NCBI GenBank assembly: GCA_024803745.1 | Contig: JANJXV010000040.1 | Coordinates: 1,041,076-1,105,075, forward strand | From: Megascapheus bottae | Taxonomy: Eukaryota > Chordata > Mammalia > Rodentia > Geomyidae | DNA: 64,000 nt | Reading direction: 5' to 3' | Part shown: positions 30,774-43,487 of the stretch, piece after piece | How the letters are laid out: each line of letters starts with the position of its first letter | How positions within the stretch are numbered: the stretch's first letter is position 1 | The notes under the pieces: model-generated | Told to the model about the DNA's origin: nothing | The model's database searches: none | Seen by the model: only the letters and a program-made list of their open reading frames with translations | Made by a program: the position numbers and the translations under genes

Positions 30774-31300
30774 CATCCACCCACCCATCCATCCATCCAC
30801 CCACCCACCCATCCATCCATCCACCCAACCCATCCATCCATCCATCCATCCATCCATCCATCCATCCATCCATCTATCCACCCAACCCACCCATCCATCC
30901 ATCCACCCAACCCATCCATCCATCCATCCACCCACCCACCCATCCATCCATCCACCCAACCCATCCACACATCCATCCACCCACCCATCTATCCATCCAC
31001 CCATCCATTCATTCCTCCACCCACCCATCCATCCTTCCACCCACCCATGCATCCATCCATCCACCCATCCACCCACCCACCCATCCATCCATCCATCCAC
31101 CCACCCATCCATCCACCCACCCACCCATCCATCCACCCACCCACCCATCCATCCATCCACCCAACCCATCCATCCATCCATTCACCCCCCCATCTATCCA
31201 TTCACCCATCCCTCCACCCATTCATCCATTCACCCATCTATCTACCCACCCGTTCACCCACCCATCCACCCCTCCCTCCATCCATCCCTCCACCCATCCA
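30774..31300. repeat. Second (CATC/CACC)n array, 0.53 kb
   Basis: Same tetranucleotide type as 8041-9348, but with more CACCCAACC interruptions. Lies 0.5 kb beyond the CD9 poly(A) signal. Spurious open frames on both strands. Confidence 0.96.
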
Positions 31301-31314
31301 TCCTAATCCCAGCT

Positions 31315-31815
31315 ACTCAGGATGTCACCACCCCTGAGTTCAGATCCCAGGGCTGTGTCTCTGCGTCCCCAGCTGACGCAGAGAGAGGGGGGGTCAGACC
31401 CCGGGGACGCCGGCGGCTCCTGCAGATTTGCAGGGCACTAAAGTTCCATCCTGCCCGCACTCGGTAGGGGAAAAGCAGATGGCGTCCGGGAGGCACGAAA
31501 TGCAATTAAGGAGGGGGAGAAATCGGATTAGTGGGCCTGGGATCTGGCAGGACACGGGAGGCAGAGGTGAGTGGGGATCGGCTGCGGGGCCTGGGCAGGG
31601 GTGCGGGGGGCAGGGGTGAGGGGGCAGGGGTGGGGGGGGCGGCGGCGGCGCCCCGGGTCGCTCGTCCCAGCTCCGGTGGCCGGGCTGCCGGGGGGCCGAG
31701 GCCGGAGGATCCCGGGCGGAGGCCGGCCTGCCATGGGCCGGGGCCCGAGCCTCTCGGCCCCCGCGCCCCGAGTTCAGATCCCCGCGCGGAGGAGAGGAAG
31801 CCACCGAGGCAGGAG
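31315..31815. other. GC-rich sequence beyond the CD9 3' end
   Basis: CpG-rich at 31560-31800, with GGGGCGGCGGCGGCG at 31637-31651. No gene recognised; it could be read-through sequence or an unannotated CpG island. Confidence 0.45.
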
Positions 31816-32238
31816 CTCCACGGCGCGCCACGCCCTTTATTACCACGTGTCACCGCGTCGCCATGGCCCGCGGGCCACCGCCACGCGCGGCCCCGCTCCG
31901 TCCCGGGCCTGGGGGCGGGGAGCCCCGCAGAGGGGGGGTGGGGCCGCGCGTGGGGAGGACGGGAGGGTGAAGGGAAGATCGTGGGTGGTAAAAAAATAAT
32001 CATAAGACAACAGAAACCCCGGGGGGGGGGCGGCGGGGCGGAGGCGGGGCGGAGGCCATCGTCATCGTCACCTCCATCGTCACCTCCACCGTCTTCATCA
32101 ACACCTCCGCCGTCACCTCCATCTCCATCACCTCCATCTCCATCTCCACCGTCACCTCCATCGTCTTCATCGTCACCTCCGCCGTCACCTCCATCGTCTT
32201 CATCGTCACCTCCTCCTCCTCCCCCTCCTCCCTCCCCT
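31815..32238 (-). other. CD9: CD9 3' UTR with AATAAA poly(A) signal
   Basis: A canonical AATAAA on the reverse strand at 31841-31836 would end the transcript about 20 nt further, near 31815. Beginning 18 nt after the stop codon the UTR is built of GAGGTGACGATG-type repeats. Confidence 0.8.
32054..32232. repeat. CATCGTCACCTC tandem repeat in the CD9 3' UTR
   Basis: Degenerate 12-18-bp units of CATCGTCACCTC, CATCTTCATCGTC and CCGCCGTCACCTC, all multiples of three. In transcript sense GGTGAC/GATGAAGAC-rich. Confidence 0.9.
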
Positions 32239-32304
32239 CTACACCATCTCCCGGCTCCGGCGGATGGCGCAGCACAGGATCATGCTGAAAATCATGCCGA
32301 AAAT
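32239..32304 (-). CDS. CD9: CD9 exon 8, coding part
   Basis: [20 protein letters not shown] then V and TAG (32241-32239): end of TM4 and cytoplasmic tail. Acceptor GTCTTGCAG. Confidence 0.97.
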   Translation of the reverse strand: MFGMIFSMILCCAIRRSREMV

Positions 32305-35300
32305 CTGCAAGACACGGGGGCGAGCGGCCGGCTCGCGTCCACTCCGTCCACCTTTCATCTCCTCATGGAACTGTTCCACTCCCGCTCCGCCGCCTCAGCC
32401 CCGGCGCCAGGTCACGCATCGAACCCAGGGCTTCGTGCGTGCGAGGCCAGCGCGCTACCACTGGGCCTCACTGCGCATGCTCGGGGACTGGGACCCAGAG
32501 ACGCGGCCCCGCCCCACTGCGCATGCTCAGGGGTTGGTACCCAGGGAGGCGGCCCCGCCCCACTGCGCATGCTCAGGGGTTGGTACCCAGAGAGGCGGCC
32601 CCGCCCCACTGCGCATGCTCAGGGGTTGGTACCCAGGGAGGCGGCCCCGCCCCACTGCGCATGCTCAGGGGTTGGTACCCAGAGAGGCGGCCCCGCCCCA
32701 CTGCGCATGCTCAGGGGCTGGTACCCAGGGAGGAGGCCCCGCCCCACTGCGCATGCTCGGGGACTGGTACTCAGGGAGGCTGCCCTGCCCCAGTGCGCAT
32801 GCTCAGGGCCTGTACCCAGCGAGAAGGCCCTGCCCCACTGCGCATGCTCACGGACTATTCCTCAGGCTAGAGGCCCCGCCCTACTGTACATGGTCACGGA
32901 GTGGTCCTCAGGATGGAGGCCCCCGCCCCACTGCGCATGCTCAGGGGTTGGTACCCAGGGAGGCGGCCCCCGCCCCACTGCGCATGCTCAGGGGTTGGTA
33001 CCCAGGGAGGCGGCCCCGCCCCACTGCGCATGCTCAGGGGTTGGTACCCAGAGAGGCGGCCCCGCCCCACTGCGCATGCTCAGGGGCTGGTACCCAGGGA
33101 GGAGGCCCCGCCCCACTGCGCATGCTCGGGGACTGGTACTCAGGGAGGCTGCCCTGCCCCAGTGCGCATGCTCAGGGCCTGTACCCAGCGAGAAGGCCCT
33201 GCCCCACTGCGCATGCTCACGGACTATTCCTCAGGCTAGAGGCCCCGCCCTACTGTACATGGTCACGGAGTGGTCCTCAGGATGGAGGCCCCCGCCCCAC
33301 TGCGCATGCTCGGGGACTGGTCCTCGGGATGGAGGCCCCATCCCACTGCGCATGCTCAGGGACTGGTCCTCGGGATGGCGGCCCCGCCCTACTGCGCATG
33401 CTCAGGGACTGGTCCTCAGGATGGAGGCCCCACCCCACTGCGCATGCTCGGGCCCTGGTCCTCGGGATGGCGGCCCCGCCCTCCCCACCCCTGCGCCCTC
33501 CCCACCCCTGCGCCCTCCCCACCCCCGCCACTCACCATCACCACGGCGATGCCGATGCCCACGGCGCCGATGATGTGGAACTTGCTGTCGAAGACCTCCT
33601 GGATGGCGTCGGGGCAGGGCTTGGGGACGAGGGGGCCGGGGTCACGCAGTGCGCCCCACTTCCTGCCCGCAGCGCGCCCCTGGGGCACCCCGGGGGCTCC
33701 CCTCCACCCCTCCTTCCCCCGTGATCCTGGGCGCAGGCTGGCGCTCACCGCCTGGCCCACACCCCAGCCTGACTTTTTGCTGATTAGCCCCGGGACTGGG
33801 TCTCGAGCTCCGGGGCCTCCGATCCTCTCCAAGCCGGTGCCCCACCACCACTGCCTGCTTCTCGGCGTGGCCTGCCTCAGTTTACCTTCGTTTGGATAGT
33901 CTGCAGAAGGTCCTTTTTGGGGCAGATCTCTGAGATGAACTGCTCTACGCCTCCCGCCAGCCCACAGCAGTTCAGCTGTAGAGAGAAGGCAGGCACGGGA
34001 GGATGAGAGTGGAGCACGCGTGCACACACGCACACACGCATGCACACGCACACACGCATGCACACGCATGCACACGCACACACGCATGCACACGCACACG
34101 CATGCACACGCACACACGCATGCACATGCACACGCACACATGCACACACGCACGCATGCACACACACGCATGCACACACATGCATGCACACAGGCGCATG
34201 CACACACATACACACACACACCACGTAAGCGGGGCACCCCCTGGTAAACCGTGGGCGAGGTTTATTACCGCATAGTGGATGGCTTTTAGGGTTTCCCTCT
34301 GGGGTTCGTCCTTGTTCTTGAGCTTGTTGTAGGTGTCCTTGTAAAACTTCTGGACCTCATGAATCACCTGTAACAGGGAGACCGGTGTGTGACACACGCT
34401 GAAGACCAAACCCGTGAAGGGTCACCTCCCCTCCCACCTCGTAACCAGTCCTGGCCGCTTTCTTTGAGCTCCTCTAAGAACTGTTCTCTTCCCTGCTCCC
34501 CCAACCCCCCACTTTTTCCTTCTGGTTAGTTGATCAGAATCTCTGGGGTTTGTCAGCTTTGACTAGGGTTTCGAACCTTGATTCTGGTAGCTCCTGTCTT
34601 AGAGTAATTTTTCTTTTTGCCAGTCCTGGGCCTTGAACTCAGGGCCTGAGCACTGTCCTTGGTCTTTCTCAGGGCTAGACCTCTACCGCTTGAGACACAG
34701 CACCACTTTCAGTTTTTTCAATGTAGGTGGCACTGAGGAATCGAACCCAGGGCTTTGTGCATGCTAGGCGAGCACTCTACCACGAGGCCAAACTCTGCTA
34801 GTCCCCATAAGTGACTGGCCGTGTGTTCTTTCTCTGTGCCTCAGTGTCCTTGTGGGGACCCCACCTACCTGATCTTTATGAGAGTAACCCCAGATGGCGG
34901 CGGCAATCTCAATGGCAAAAATGACCAGAAGGAACCCGAAGAACTAGGGGAGAAAGAGCAGATGGGGTGGAGACGCCAGTCAGCCAGCTGTGAACACCAA
35001 GGAACAGGGAAGAATCACCCCAGGGTGTGGGGTGGGGGACAAAGGAACCATCTGGAAGGGGGCACCCCACAGCCATGCCTGGGCCATCAGGGGCATATCA
35101 TCTCCCATCGCAGACTTGGGGTACAAGGGTGACACATATACTGTGGATTTTTTTTGGGGGGGGTGGGCAGGGAAGGACAATATTTTCACCCCAAGAGGTA
35201 GAGAAGGGAAAGGAGGGGAGAGAAGAAACCAGAAAGTAACTGTGGATCTGGAGAAAGGGACAATGGCTACTCTGGGGGGTGGGGGGTGGGGCGGGTGGGG

Positions 35301-38300
35301 AGGCCCTAGGGTCTGAGTCAATGTGGAAGCCAGGACACTGTGGGGAACACAGGAAGAATACTCACCAATCCCAGCATGCACTGGGACTCTTGGACAGCCC
35401 CACAGCACCCCAAAAATCCCACCAGCATCATCAGGGCGCCAGCTCCAATGAGAATGTAAACTCCTGAGGATGGGCGGGGAAAGGGCACCATGATGGGGGA
35501 GGAGTCTGGAAGTCCAGCTTCCTCCTCCTCCTCCTCCTCCTCCTCCTCCTCCTCCTCCTCCTCCTCCTCCCCCCACCTCACACACAACCTGGCTCAGAAA
35601 TCCCAGCAAAGTTGAATCCATAGGGCCTAGTGGTATAAAGTCCTAATGCATAAAGTCCTGGGTTCCATTCCTTAGTCCCACAGACACAGGAAAAAGCCAG
35701 GAGTGGTGCTGTGACTCAAGTGGTAGAGCGCCAGCCTTGAGAAAGCCCAAGGACAGTGCTCAGGCCCTGAGTTCAAGACCCAGGACTGGAAAAACAAAAC
35801 AAAACAAAAAAACAACCCCAAAACCATTTGAGCTGGTCCCTCACTGGGCCTCAGTTTCCTTTCCTAGCAAAGGGAGAGCCAGGGCTGAGGTAGCAGTGAC
35901 TCCTCGCAAAGGGTGCCAAGAGCCTTCTTGTCCAGGGGAGGGTGGATGGCGCCATCTTGCAAAGGGAAAGCCAGCGTTCCACAGCCTTCGTGTGCACGTC
36001 CAGAGGTGCCTTGCCCACAGTCATATTCTGAGATACCAAGTGCCCTGTCCCCAAACCCACAGAGGGGGTCACACAGCTTCTCCGGGCTATACAGGCCCAC
36101 CGGACTCAAATGTAGAAGCACCAGCCTGGAAATACACTATGTCTGACTTTGAAGGCCAGTTCTACTGTATATATTATTTGGCCAGTCCTGGGGCTTGAAC
36201 TCAGGCATCACAGCACCCGGTTGCTGGTGGAGAAGGGGTCTGGTTTGTGTGTGCATCCTGGGTGGCCTTGAACTGGGATCTCTGGAGTCGGAGTCTCTCA
36301 AGTAGCTAGGATTACAGACGTGAGGTGCTCTACCACTTGAGCCAGGCCTCTGGCCTTTTGGGGATTACAATCTTAAGGATTTGTAAAAGCTGGGCTCTGG
36401 TAGCTCACACCTGTAATTCCAACTAGCCAAGAGCCTGAGATCTCAGGATCCTGGTTCTCAGTTCAAAGCCAGGCCTGGACAGGAAAGTCTGTGAGACTCT
36501 TCTCTTCCAGGCACCACCGAAAAAGCCAGAAGTGAAGCTGTGGCTCAAGTGGTAGAGCACCAGCTTGGAATAAAAGCAGCTCGGGGACTGTGCCCAGGCC
36601 CTGAGTTCAAGCCCTAGGATTGGCACACAACAACAACTCCACAGACCCATGCGACGGGGTGCCCAAACCCGGGCCCCAGAGGGTCCATGTAGGGCCACGC
36701 ATGGCACGGCGGCTGGTGGTGAGGTCACATCTCCCCACGCGTGGCCCCCCAGCGAGGGCAGAGCACACAGCGGGGACCCCCTTGCCCCCCGAGAGCACAG
36801 AGTAGAAGGCACACAGGGATCTTTTGTGTCGTCTCCCCATCTGCCATCACGTGAGCTCCCTGGCAAAGCCACGTGCCATGAATGTGGGCATTGTCCTTCT
36901 GCATGACTGGCTCAGACTGGGCAAGGGGACAAATGGTAGCTTGTCCCTCGAGACATGGCCCTGGGGACACAAATGTCATGGACTGGGGGGAAGCCCAGGG
37001 GTGTCTCCCACATGGGGGCTTTGCCGTGGAGATGCCAGCCAGGGAGGGGGCACAGCGGCCTGAGTCCCCACAGCTTTCAGGGCAAGATGGAGAGGGAGGG
37101 AGGGAGGGAGGGCGGGCTGGCTGGCTGGGGAGGGGCTCCCAGATGAGCAGGATTTACAAGCAACCAAAACACAGCAGGGAGTGCAGGGGACAGGCAGGGT
37201 TGCTTTCTCTGAGCCACAGTGACACTGCTGGTTTTCTGGGGGTTCATTGGAGATGACAGTCTCATGGACTTTTCCTGCCCCAGGCTGGCTTTGAACTGCG
37301 ATCCTCAGATCTCAGCCTCCTGAGTAGCCTTCTTTTTTTTTTTGGCCAGTCCTGGGATTTGAACTCAGGGCCTGGGCGCTATCCCTGAGCTTTGGCTCAA
37401 GGCTAGTGCTCTACCACTTGAGCCACAGCACCACTTCCAGCTTTTTTTTGGGAGGGGGTGTGGTGCCGAGGAATTGAACCCAGGGCTTCGTGCATGCTAG
37501 ACAAGCACTCTACCACGAAGCCACATTCCCAGCCCTCTTTCCATTTAAGTTTTCTTTTTTTTGGATGGTGCTAGGGCTTGAACTCATGGCCTTGCGCTCT
37601 TCCCTTAAGCTTTTTTTTTTTTTCCCACTGAAGGCTGGCGCTCTGTCACTTGAGCCATGCCTCCAGCACTGGCTTTTCCCCCTGGGTTGATTGGACGTAC
37701 GGGACTCCTGGATTCGTGGGTTTGGGCTGACTCTGGATGGTGGGGCTCAGATCTCAGCGTGGTGGGCCTCGTAGGAGAGGGTGGAATTTCTAGGTCACGC
37801 TGGAGGCCTGGGAGAGGAGGATTTCCACTAAGGACTTTTCTGGGCTTTAAATCTGCTCTTTGGTTGTCACCAGTCCCCGAGGGCCCCTCAGCTGCCTTTC
37901 TCAAGTTAGGGAAACTTGGTGCCCAGAAACTCTACCCACGCCCTGTGGCTCACCCCTAGAATCCCAGCTACTCAGGAGGCTGAGATGTGCCTGGGCAGGG
38001 CAGCTCACGAGCCTCTCATGTCCTATGAACTACGTCCCCCCAAAACCAGAAGCAGTGACGCTGTGGTTCAAGTGGTAGAGCGCTAACCTCGAGCGTCAAA
38101 AGGCCCTGAGTTCAAATCCTGGGACTGGTACAACAAACAAACAAACAAGGCAGGTCCCCCTTTACCCCTATGGAACTGCCATAGGGCTTGTGCTCTTTTC
38201 TCTCCCTCCCTCCCTCCCTCCCTCCTCTCTCCTCTCAGGGGGCCTCTGGCATGCTGGGAAAGCCTCTCTCACAGGAGTTCCGCCCACAGCCCCCCCCCCA

Positions 38301-39500
38301 CCTTGGGTTTTCTGTCCAGTACCTGCCCTTTGGGGAAAAGTTGTTCAGAGCTGGCACCCAGGCCTGTGCCTGCTCGTAATGGCGGAAGGCGTGTTCCCTT
38401 CTTTCGCATCGCGAGCACGGGGCTTTCTCAGTGACTCATGGAAAAAGTTACTGGGCTCAGGGCTTCCCTGAGGATTAACCTTAATGCCTGAGGTTGTTTA
38501 TTCTCATTTTCTTTCTTTTCTTTCTTTCTTTCTTGGCTGACATTATAGAACAAGTCAAAAAAAAGAAAAGGATCAAGAAGAGGAGGAGGAGGAGGAGGAA
38601 GAGAAGAAGAGGAGGAGGAAGAAGAGAAAGAGAAGAAGAGGAGGAGGAGGAGGAGGAGAAAGAGAAGAGGAGGAGGAGGAGGAGGAGGAGGAGGAGGAGG
38701 AGGAGAAAGAGAAGAGGAGGAGGAGGAGGAGGAGGAAGAGAAGAAGAGGAGGAGGAGGAGGAGGAAGAAAAGAAGAGGAGGAGGAAGAAGAGAAAGAGAA
38801 GAAGAGGAGGAGGAGGAGGAGGAGGAGGAGGAGGAGAAAGAGAAGAGGAGGAGGAGGAGGAGGAGGAAGAGAAGAAGAGGAGGAGGAGGAGGAAGAAAAG
38901 AAGAGGAGGAGGAAGAAGAGAAAGAGAAGAAGAGGAGGAGGAGGAGGAGGAGGAGGAGGAGGAGGAGGAGAAAGAGAAGAGGAGGAGGAGGAGGAGGAGG
39001 AAGAGAAGAAGAGGAGGAGGAAGAAGAGAAAGAGAAGAAGAGGAGGAGGAGGAGGAGGAGGAGGAGGAGAAAGAGAAGAGGAGGAGGAGGAGGAGGAGGA
39101 AGAGAAGAAGAGGAGGAGGAGGAGGAAGAGAAAGAGAAGAGGAGGAGGAGGAGGAGGAGGAGGAAGAGAAAGAGAAGAGGAGGAGGAGGAGGAGGAGGAG
39201 GAGGAGGAGGAGGAAGAGAAAGAGAAGAGGAGGAGGAGGAGGAGGAGGAGGAGGAAGAGAAAGAGAAGAGGAGGGGGAGGAAATTCGGGCACGGGCAGCT
39301 CGCCCCTGTCATCCTAGCTTCTCACGGGGCTGAGATCTGAGGATCAAGGTTCAAAGCCATCCTGGGGTTGACAAATCCGAGAGAATCTCATCTCCAATGG
39401 TTTAACCAACAAAAAGCTGGAAGTAGAGGCGTGGCTCAAGTGGTAGAGCAGCTTGAGGAGAAAAAGCTCAACAAGAGTACAAGGTTGTAGATTCCAGCCC

Positions 39501-39550
<50 letters not shown>

Positions 39551-39984
39551 CCAGACAGGGGTGGGCATTAACTAGATGGGTTGACCCAGGACCAAGAAAA
39601 TGTGCAGGCCGGGCTGAGAGGTGCTGTGTGCTTAGTCTCTCTGGGCTGGACTGACAGCGGGACGATGCCCAGAGGTGGCGACCAGCTGTCCTGGAAGCCA
39701 CTCCCAACCCTGGCTGGTCACCACCCAGCCTGGTGCCCCGCTCTGCTTTGCAAGCTGGATCTCCCCGGAGCGGGCACGGCCTGGCTCAGCTGCAGGGAGG
39801 CCGGGCTGGGGCCGGGTGCCAGGCTGGGCCGCCATGATGTCAGGGAGGGTTGCAGGGCGTAGCTGGCACTCCCAGCTCTGTCATCTGCTGTGGGAAGAGC
39901 TATGGGCACACAAAAGGCTAGTGTCACACACACAGAGAGGGAGAGAGAGCGCACACAAGGCCTCTTTGCCTTTGGCCTATGGAC

Positions 39985-40027
<43 letters not shown>

Positions 40028-41707
40028 TGGAACGTGGATATGCCAGTCCCAGCTCAAGGCTGGTGCTCTACCCCTTGAGCCACAGCACCACTTCCGGCTT
40101 TTTGCTGCTCAGTTTGGGGACGCCAGGCTCCCACTTGCTTTCTGATGCTCCCGAACCCGTGCTCCCGCTCAAGGAAGAACAAGGAACTGGGAAAACAGTT
40201 AGAGGGCCCAGGGGCTGCACAACCCGCACGACCGGTTCTCCTGTTTTTATTTGTGGGTACTATTAGGATCTGAACTCAGTGCCTTGCACCTGCCAAGCAA
40301 GGGCTGAACTTTCAGCTCTTTATCCCCAGTTCCTTTTCCAGGTCAGGGCTCACGTTCTCCCCAGGGCTAGCTTAGGTGCTGATTCTCCTCCGTGCGTTTT
40401 CCCACGTGGCTGGGACGGCAGGCGGGAGCTACGACACCCACCAGGATTAGAGATGGAGTCCTGACAACTTTTCTGACTGAGGTTGGCTGTCCCTAATCTC
40501 TGTCTCCTGAGTAGACAGCAGCTTAAGCCACCATGCTTAGCCCCAAAGGGCTGTTTTTAAGGACCCCCATTGCACACACACCACACACACACACACCCCT
40601 TGCTTTCTGCTCCAGGTCTGGTCTCGAAGTGGCTGGGTGCTTCCAGAGCCCTGGGAGAAGATAATTCCACCCCCCTGCCATGGCTTTGCTCAGTCTCTGG
40701 TAAAAAGAACTTCAGTGGCTGAACCCACACATTGAGTCTGACCCTGTCTGTCATCTCCTTAAATATACACGACTCCCCTTCAGTTTCTTGTCTTTTCTTT
40801 TTTTGCCAGTCCCGGGCCTTGAACTCAGGGCCTGAGCACTGTCCTTGGACTTTCTCAAGGCTAGAGCTCTACCACTTGAGCCTCAGCACCACTTCTGGCT
40901 TTTTTTCTATGTATGTGGTACCGAGGAATCGAACCCGGGTCTTCATGCATGCTAGGCAAGCACTTTAACCACTAGGCCGAACTCTCCACTCTCCTCCACT
41001 TTAGTTTCTTGCCAATGAAAATGGCCAAATTCCCAAATCAGGCCTAAAAAGAAAAGTCCAGCCAGAGTCTGGAGTTTCGGAACCTCTGCCCAGTGGTGTT
41101 TGATCGTCTTGAATCCCCCCCACAGGAGAATCTGGGAGGGAGACGAAGATACTGAGGGGTCAGCGGCTCACGCCTGGAATCTCAGCTACCCAGGAAACTG
41201 AGAGCCAGAGGATCATGAGTTCAAAGCCAGCCAGAGCAGAAAACTCTGTGTGGGATTCTGCCTCCAAGGAAACCAGCAAGAAACCAGGCTAGAGTCGAGT
41301 GCCAGCAGAATAAGTGAATGGAGAAAATGCAAGGTACTGAGTTCAAATCCCCAAGTACTGAACACAGACACAAGGAGCTCCTGGGCAGAAAGAAACTCAG
41401 GGCCCCGGGCACTGTCCTTGTGAGTCTTTTTCTCCAGGCTGGAGCCCTTTCTGGCTTTGAACTCAATCCTCACCTCTCAGCCTCCCGAGTAGCTAGGATT
41501 AAAGAAGATCAGGAAGAAGCAGAAGGAATCACAGGATTAGGAGAGGGCAAGAGGGATTTTAAGCCATCAACGGTGCCATGGCTTTGCCAGAGCTGGCTTC
41601 CCACGCCAGGAAACACCAAACGCAGGCACCGTGAAGAGAAACCACATCAGTCAGATGCAAATTTGTGGGCACAGCTACTCCCACACAGACCCCCACCCCC
41701 CCATACT

Positions 41708-41754
<47 letters not shown>

Positions 41755-43442
41755 TGTGTACACACACTTAAAAGACACCAGAGCGGCTTCAGTAGTGACT
41801 GCGTTTCTCAGACGCCCAGTCAACATGGGGTCTCTAAAGGTGGAGACGGGGAGACGACGCCTGCAGTCCCCTCACCTGTGTAGAAGCTGGAGTTGTGATT
41901 CTCCTGGTCGAAGATGCTTTTGGTCTGAGAGTCGAATCGGAGCCAGAGGCCAATGGCCAGAACAGCGATGCCAGCCAGCTGCAAGAGAAAGAAGACGAGG
42001 CCATAAGTCCCATTCCTGGAGGAGGGGGGGAGTTGTCCCCCAAATACCAGAAGGACAACACATGTAAGAATGCAAAAATACTACACGGGCTCTGAGTTCA
42101 AGTCCCAGGACCAGCACAAAACCAAACACGACGTGGTATGGCCATGACAGCCAGTCAATGTAAACTTCCTCAGAATGCTCAGTTCACAGCAAGAGCCCTT
42201 CCTCTCTTTCTCTCTCCCTGGGGTTTGAACTGGGGGCTCGTCAGGCAGGCACCCCTCACTTTTAGGCTTCTGGCACTGGTTCAGGGCACACAGTGTCTTT
42301 TGCTTTCTCCCTCGGCCCCATCAATGGAGTCTCCGGAATCATTTTGCCCCAGAGTGGCCTGGAACTATGAATCTCCTAATCTCAGCCTCCCTTTGAGCCT
42401 GGGACCCAGTTATGGGTGGAGAATGAGTCCAGAGAGCTCTCCTGACCGGCCTGGCCTCTCATCACCATCCTCCTCTTCTCAGCCTCTCCAGGAGGCTAGG
42501 ATTTCAAGCACGGGCTCTCCAGGGCCCTGCCTCAAGATTCTCATTATTGACTTGGACACACACACACACCCCGCACAGGCTTGCACACGACACATCAGAG
42601 CCGCCCCTGGTGTGTCGTGGGGCTTGAACTCAGGGACTGGGCACTGTCCCTGAGCTCTTCCGCTCCAGGCTAGCGCTCTGCCACTCTGAGCCCCCACAGT
42701 GCCACCTCCGGTGTTCTGGTGGTTCACTGGAGATAAAGAGTCCCACGGACTTTCCTGGCTGGGCTGGCTTTGAACTTGAGATCCTCCGATCTCAGCCTCC
42801 TGAGTAGCTAGGATGCCAGGTGTGATTTCCTCAGGCAAGAAGCAGTGGCCCGGGTGCCAGCATGGCAGGTAAGCATTCTCCCATGGTGTTACACCCCAGC
42901 TTCTCTCCGTCTACCCAAATTACTCACCCCAAAAAGCACCCCTGGCCCGAGGCCATCAGTGACAGTCAGGAGTTTGGGGAGTCATGGTGGCCACCAGAAA
43001 CCTCACCCTGAGACGCACACCTGGAATTGAACCGGGTTGGTTCCCATGCCAAAGAATTAGACGCCAACAACAACCAAGGCAGTGGATCTTAGGGTGCGTG
43101 GCTTGCTCGGGGGGGGGGGGACCCCTGGAAAGCTTGCAGCGCAGAGTCCAGGGAGGAGTTGGGGAGCTATGCATGCATGTTTAGGGACAGACAACCTTAA
43201 AGTATAGAAAGTTGGGAAAGAGCCGGGCACTGTTTCTCCCGCCTGTCGTCCCAGCTACTCAGGAGACTGAGATCTGAGGATCTCGGGTTCAAAGCCAAGC
43301 CAGGGTGAGGAAGTCTCTTCTCTCCAATGAACCAGCAAAAAAAAAAAAAAATCTGGGAGTGGCGTTGTGGCTCAGCGTGCCAGCCTGGAGAGGAAAAGCT
43401 CAGAGACAGCGTCCAGGCACTGAATTCAAGTTTCAGTACTGG

Positions 43443-43487
<45 letters not shown>

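Noticed and set aside
32000..32275. 91-codon reverse frame starting inside CD9 exon 8 and running into the 3' UTR
   Set aside because: It is an alternative frame kept open by the 3n-length UTR repeat. The true CD9 frame ends at TAG 32241-32239 with a conserved C-terminus.
31531..33724. Long + open frames (680 and 486 codons) with [14 protein letters not shown] repeats
   Set aside because: They are antisense to CD9 exons 7-8 and arise from the 45-46-bp array, whose units keep frames open.
38428..39333. Glu/Arg/Lys-rich and Leu/Ser/Pro-rich frames
   Set aside because: Direct translations of the purine tract on either strand.
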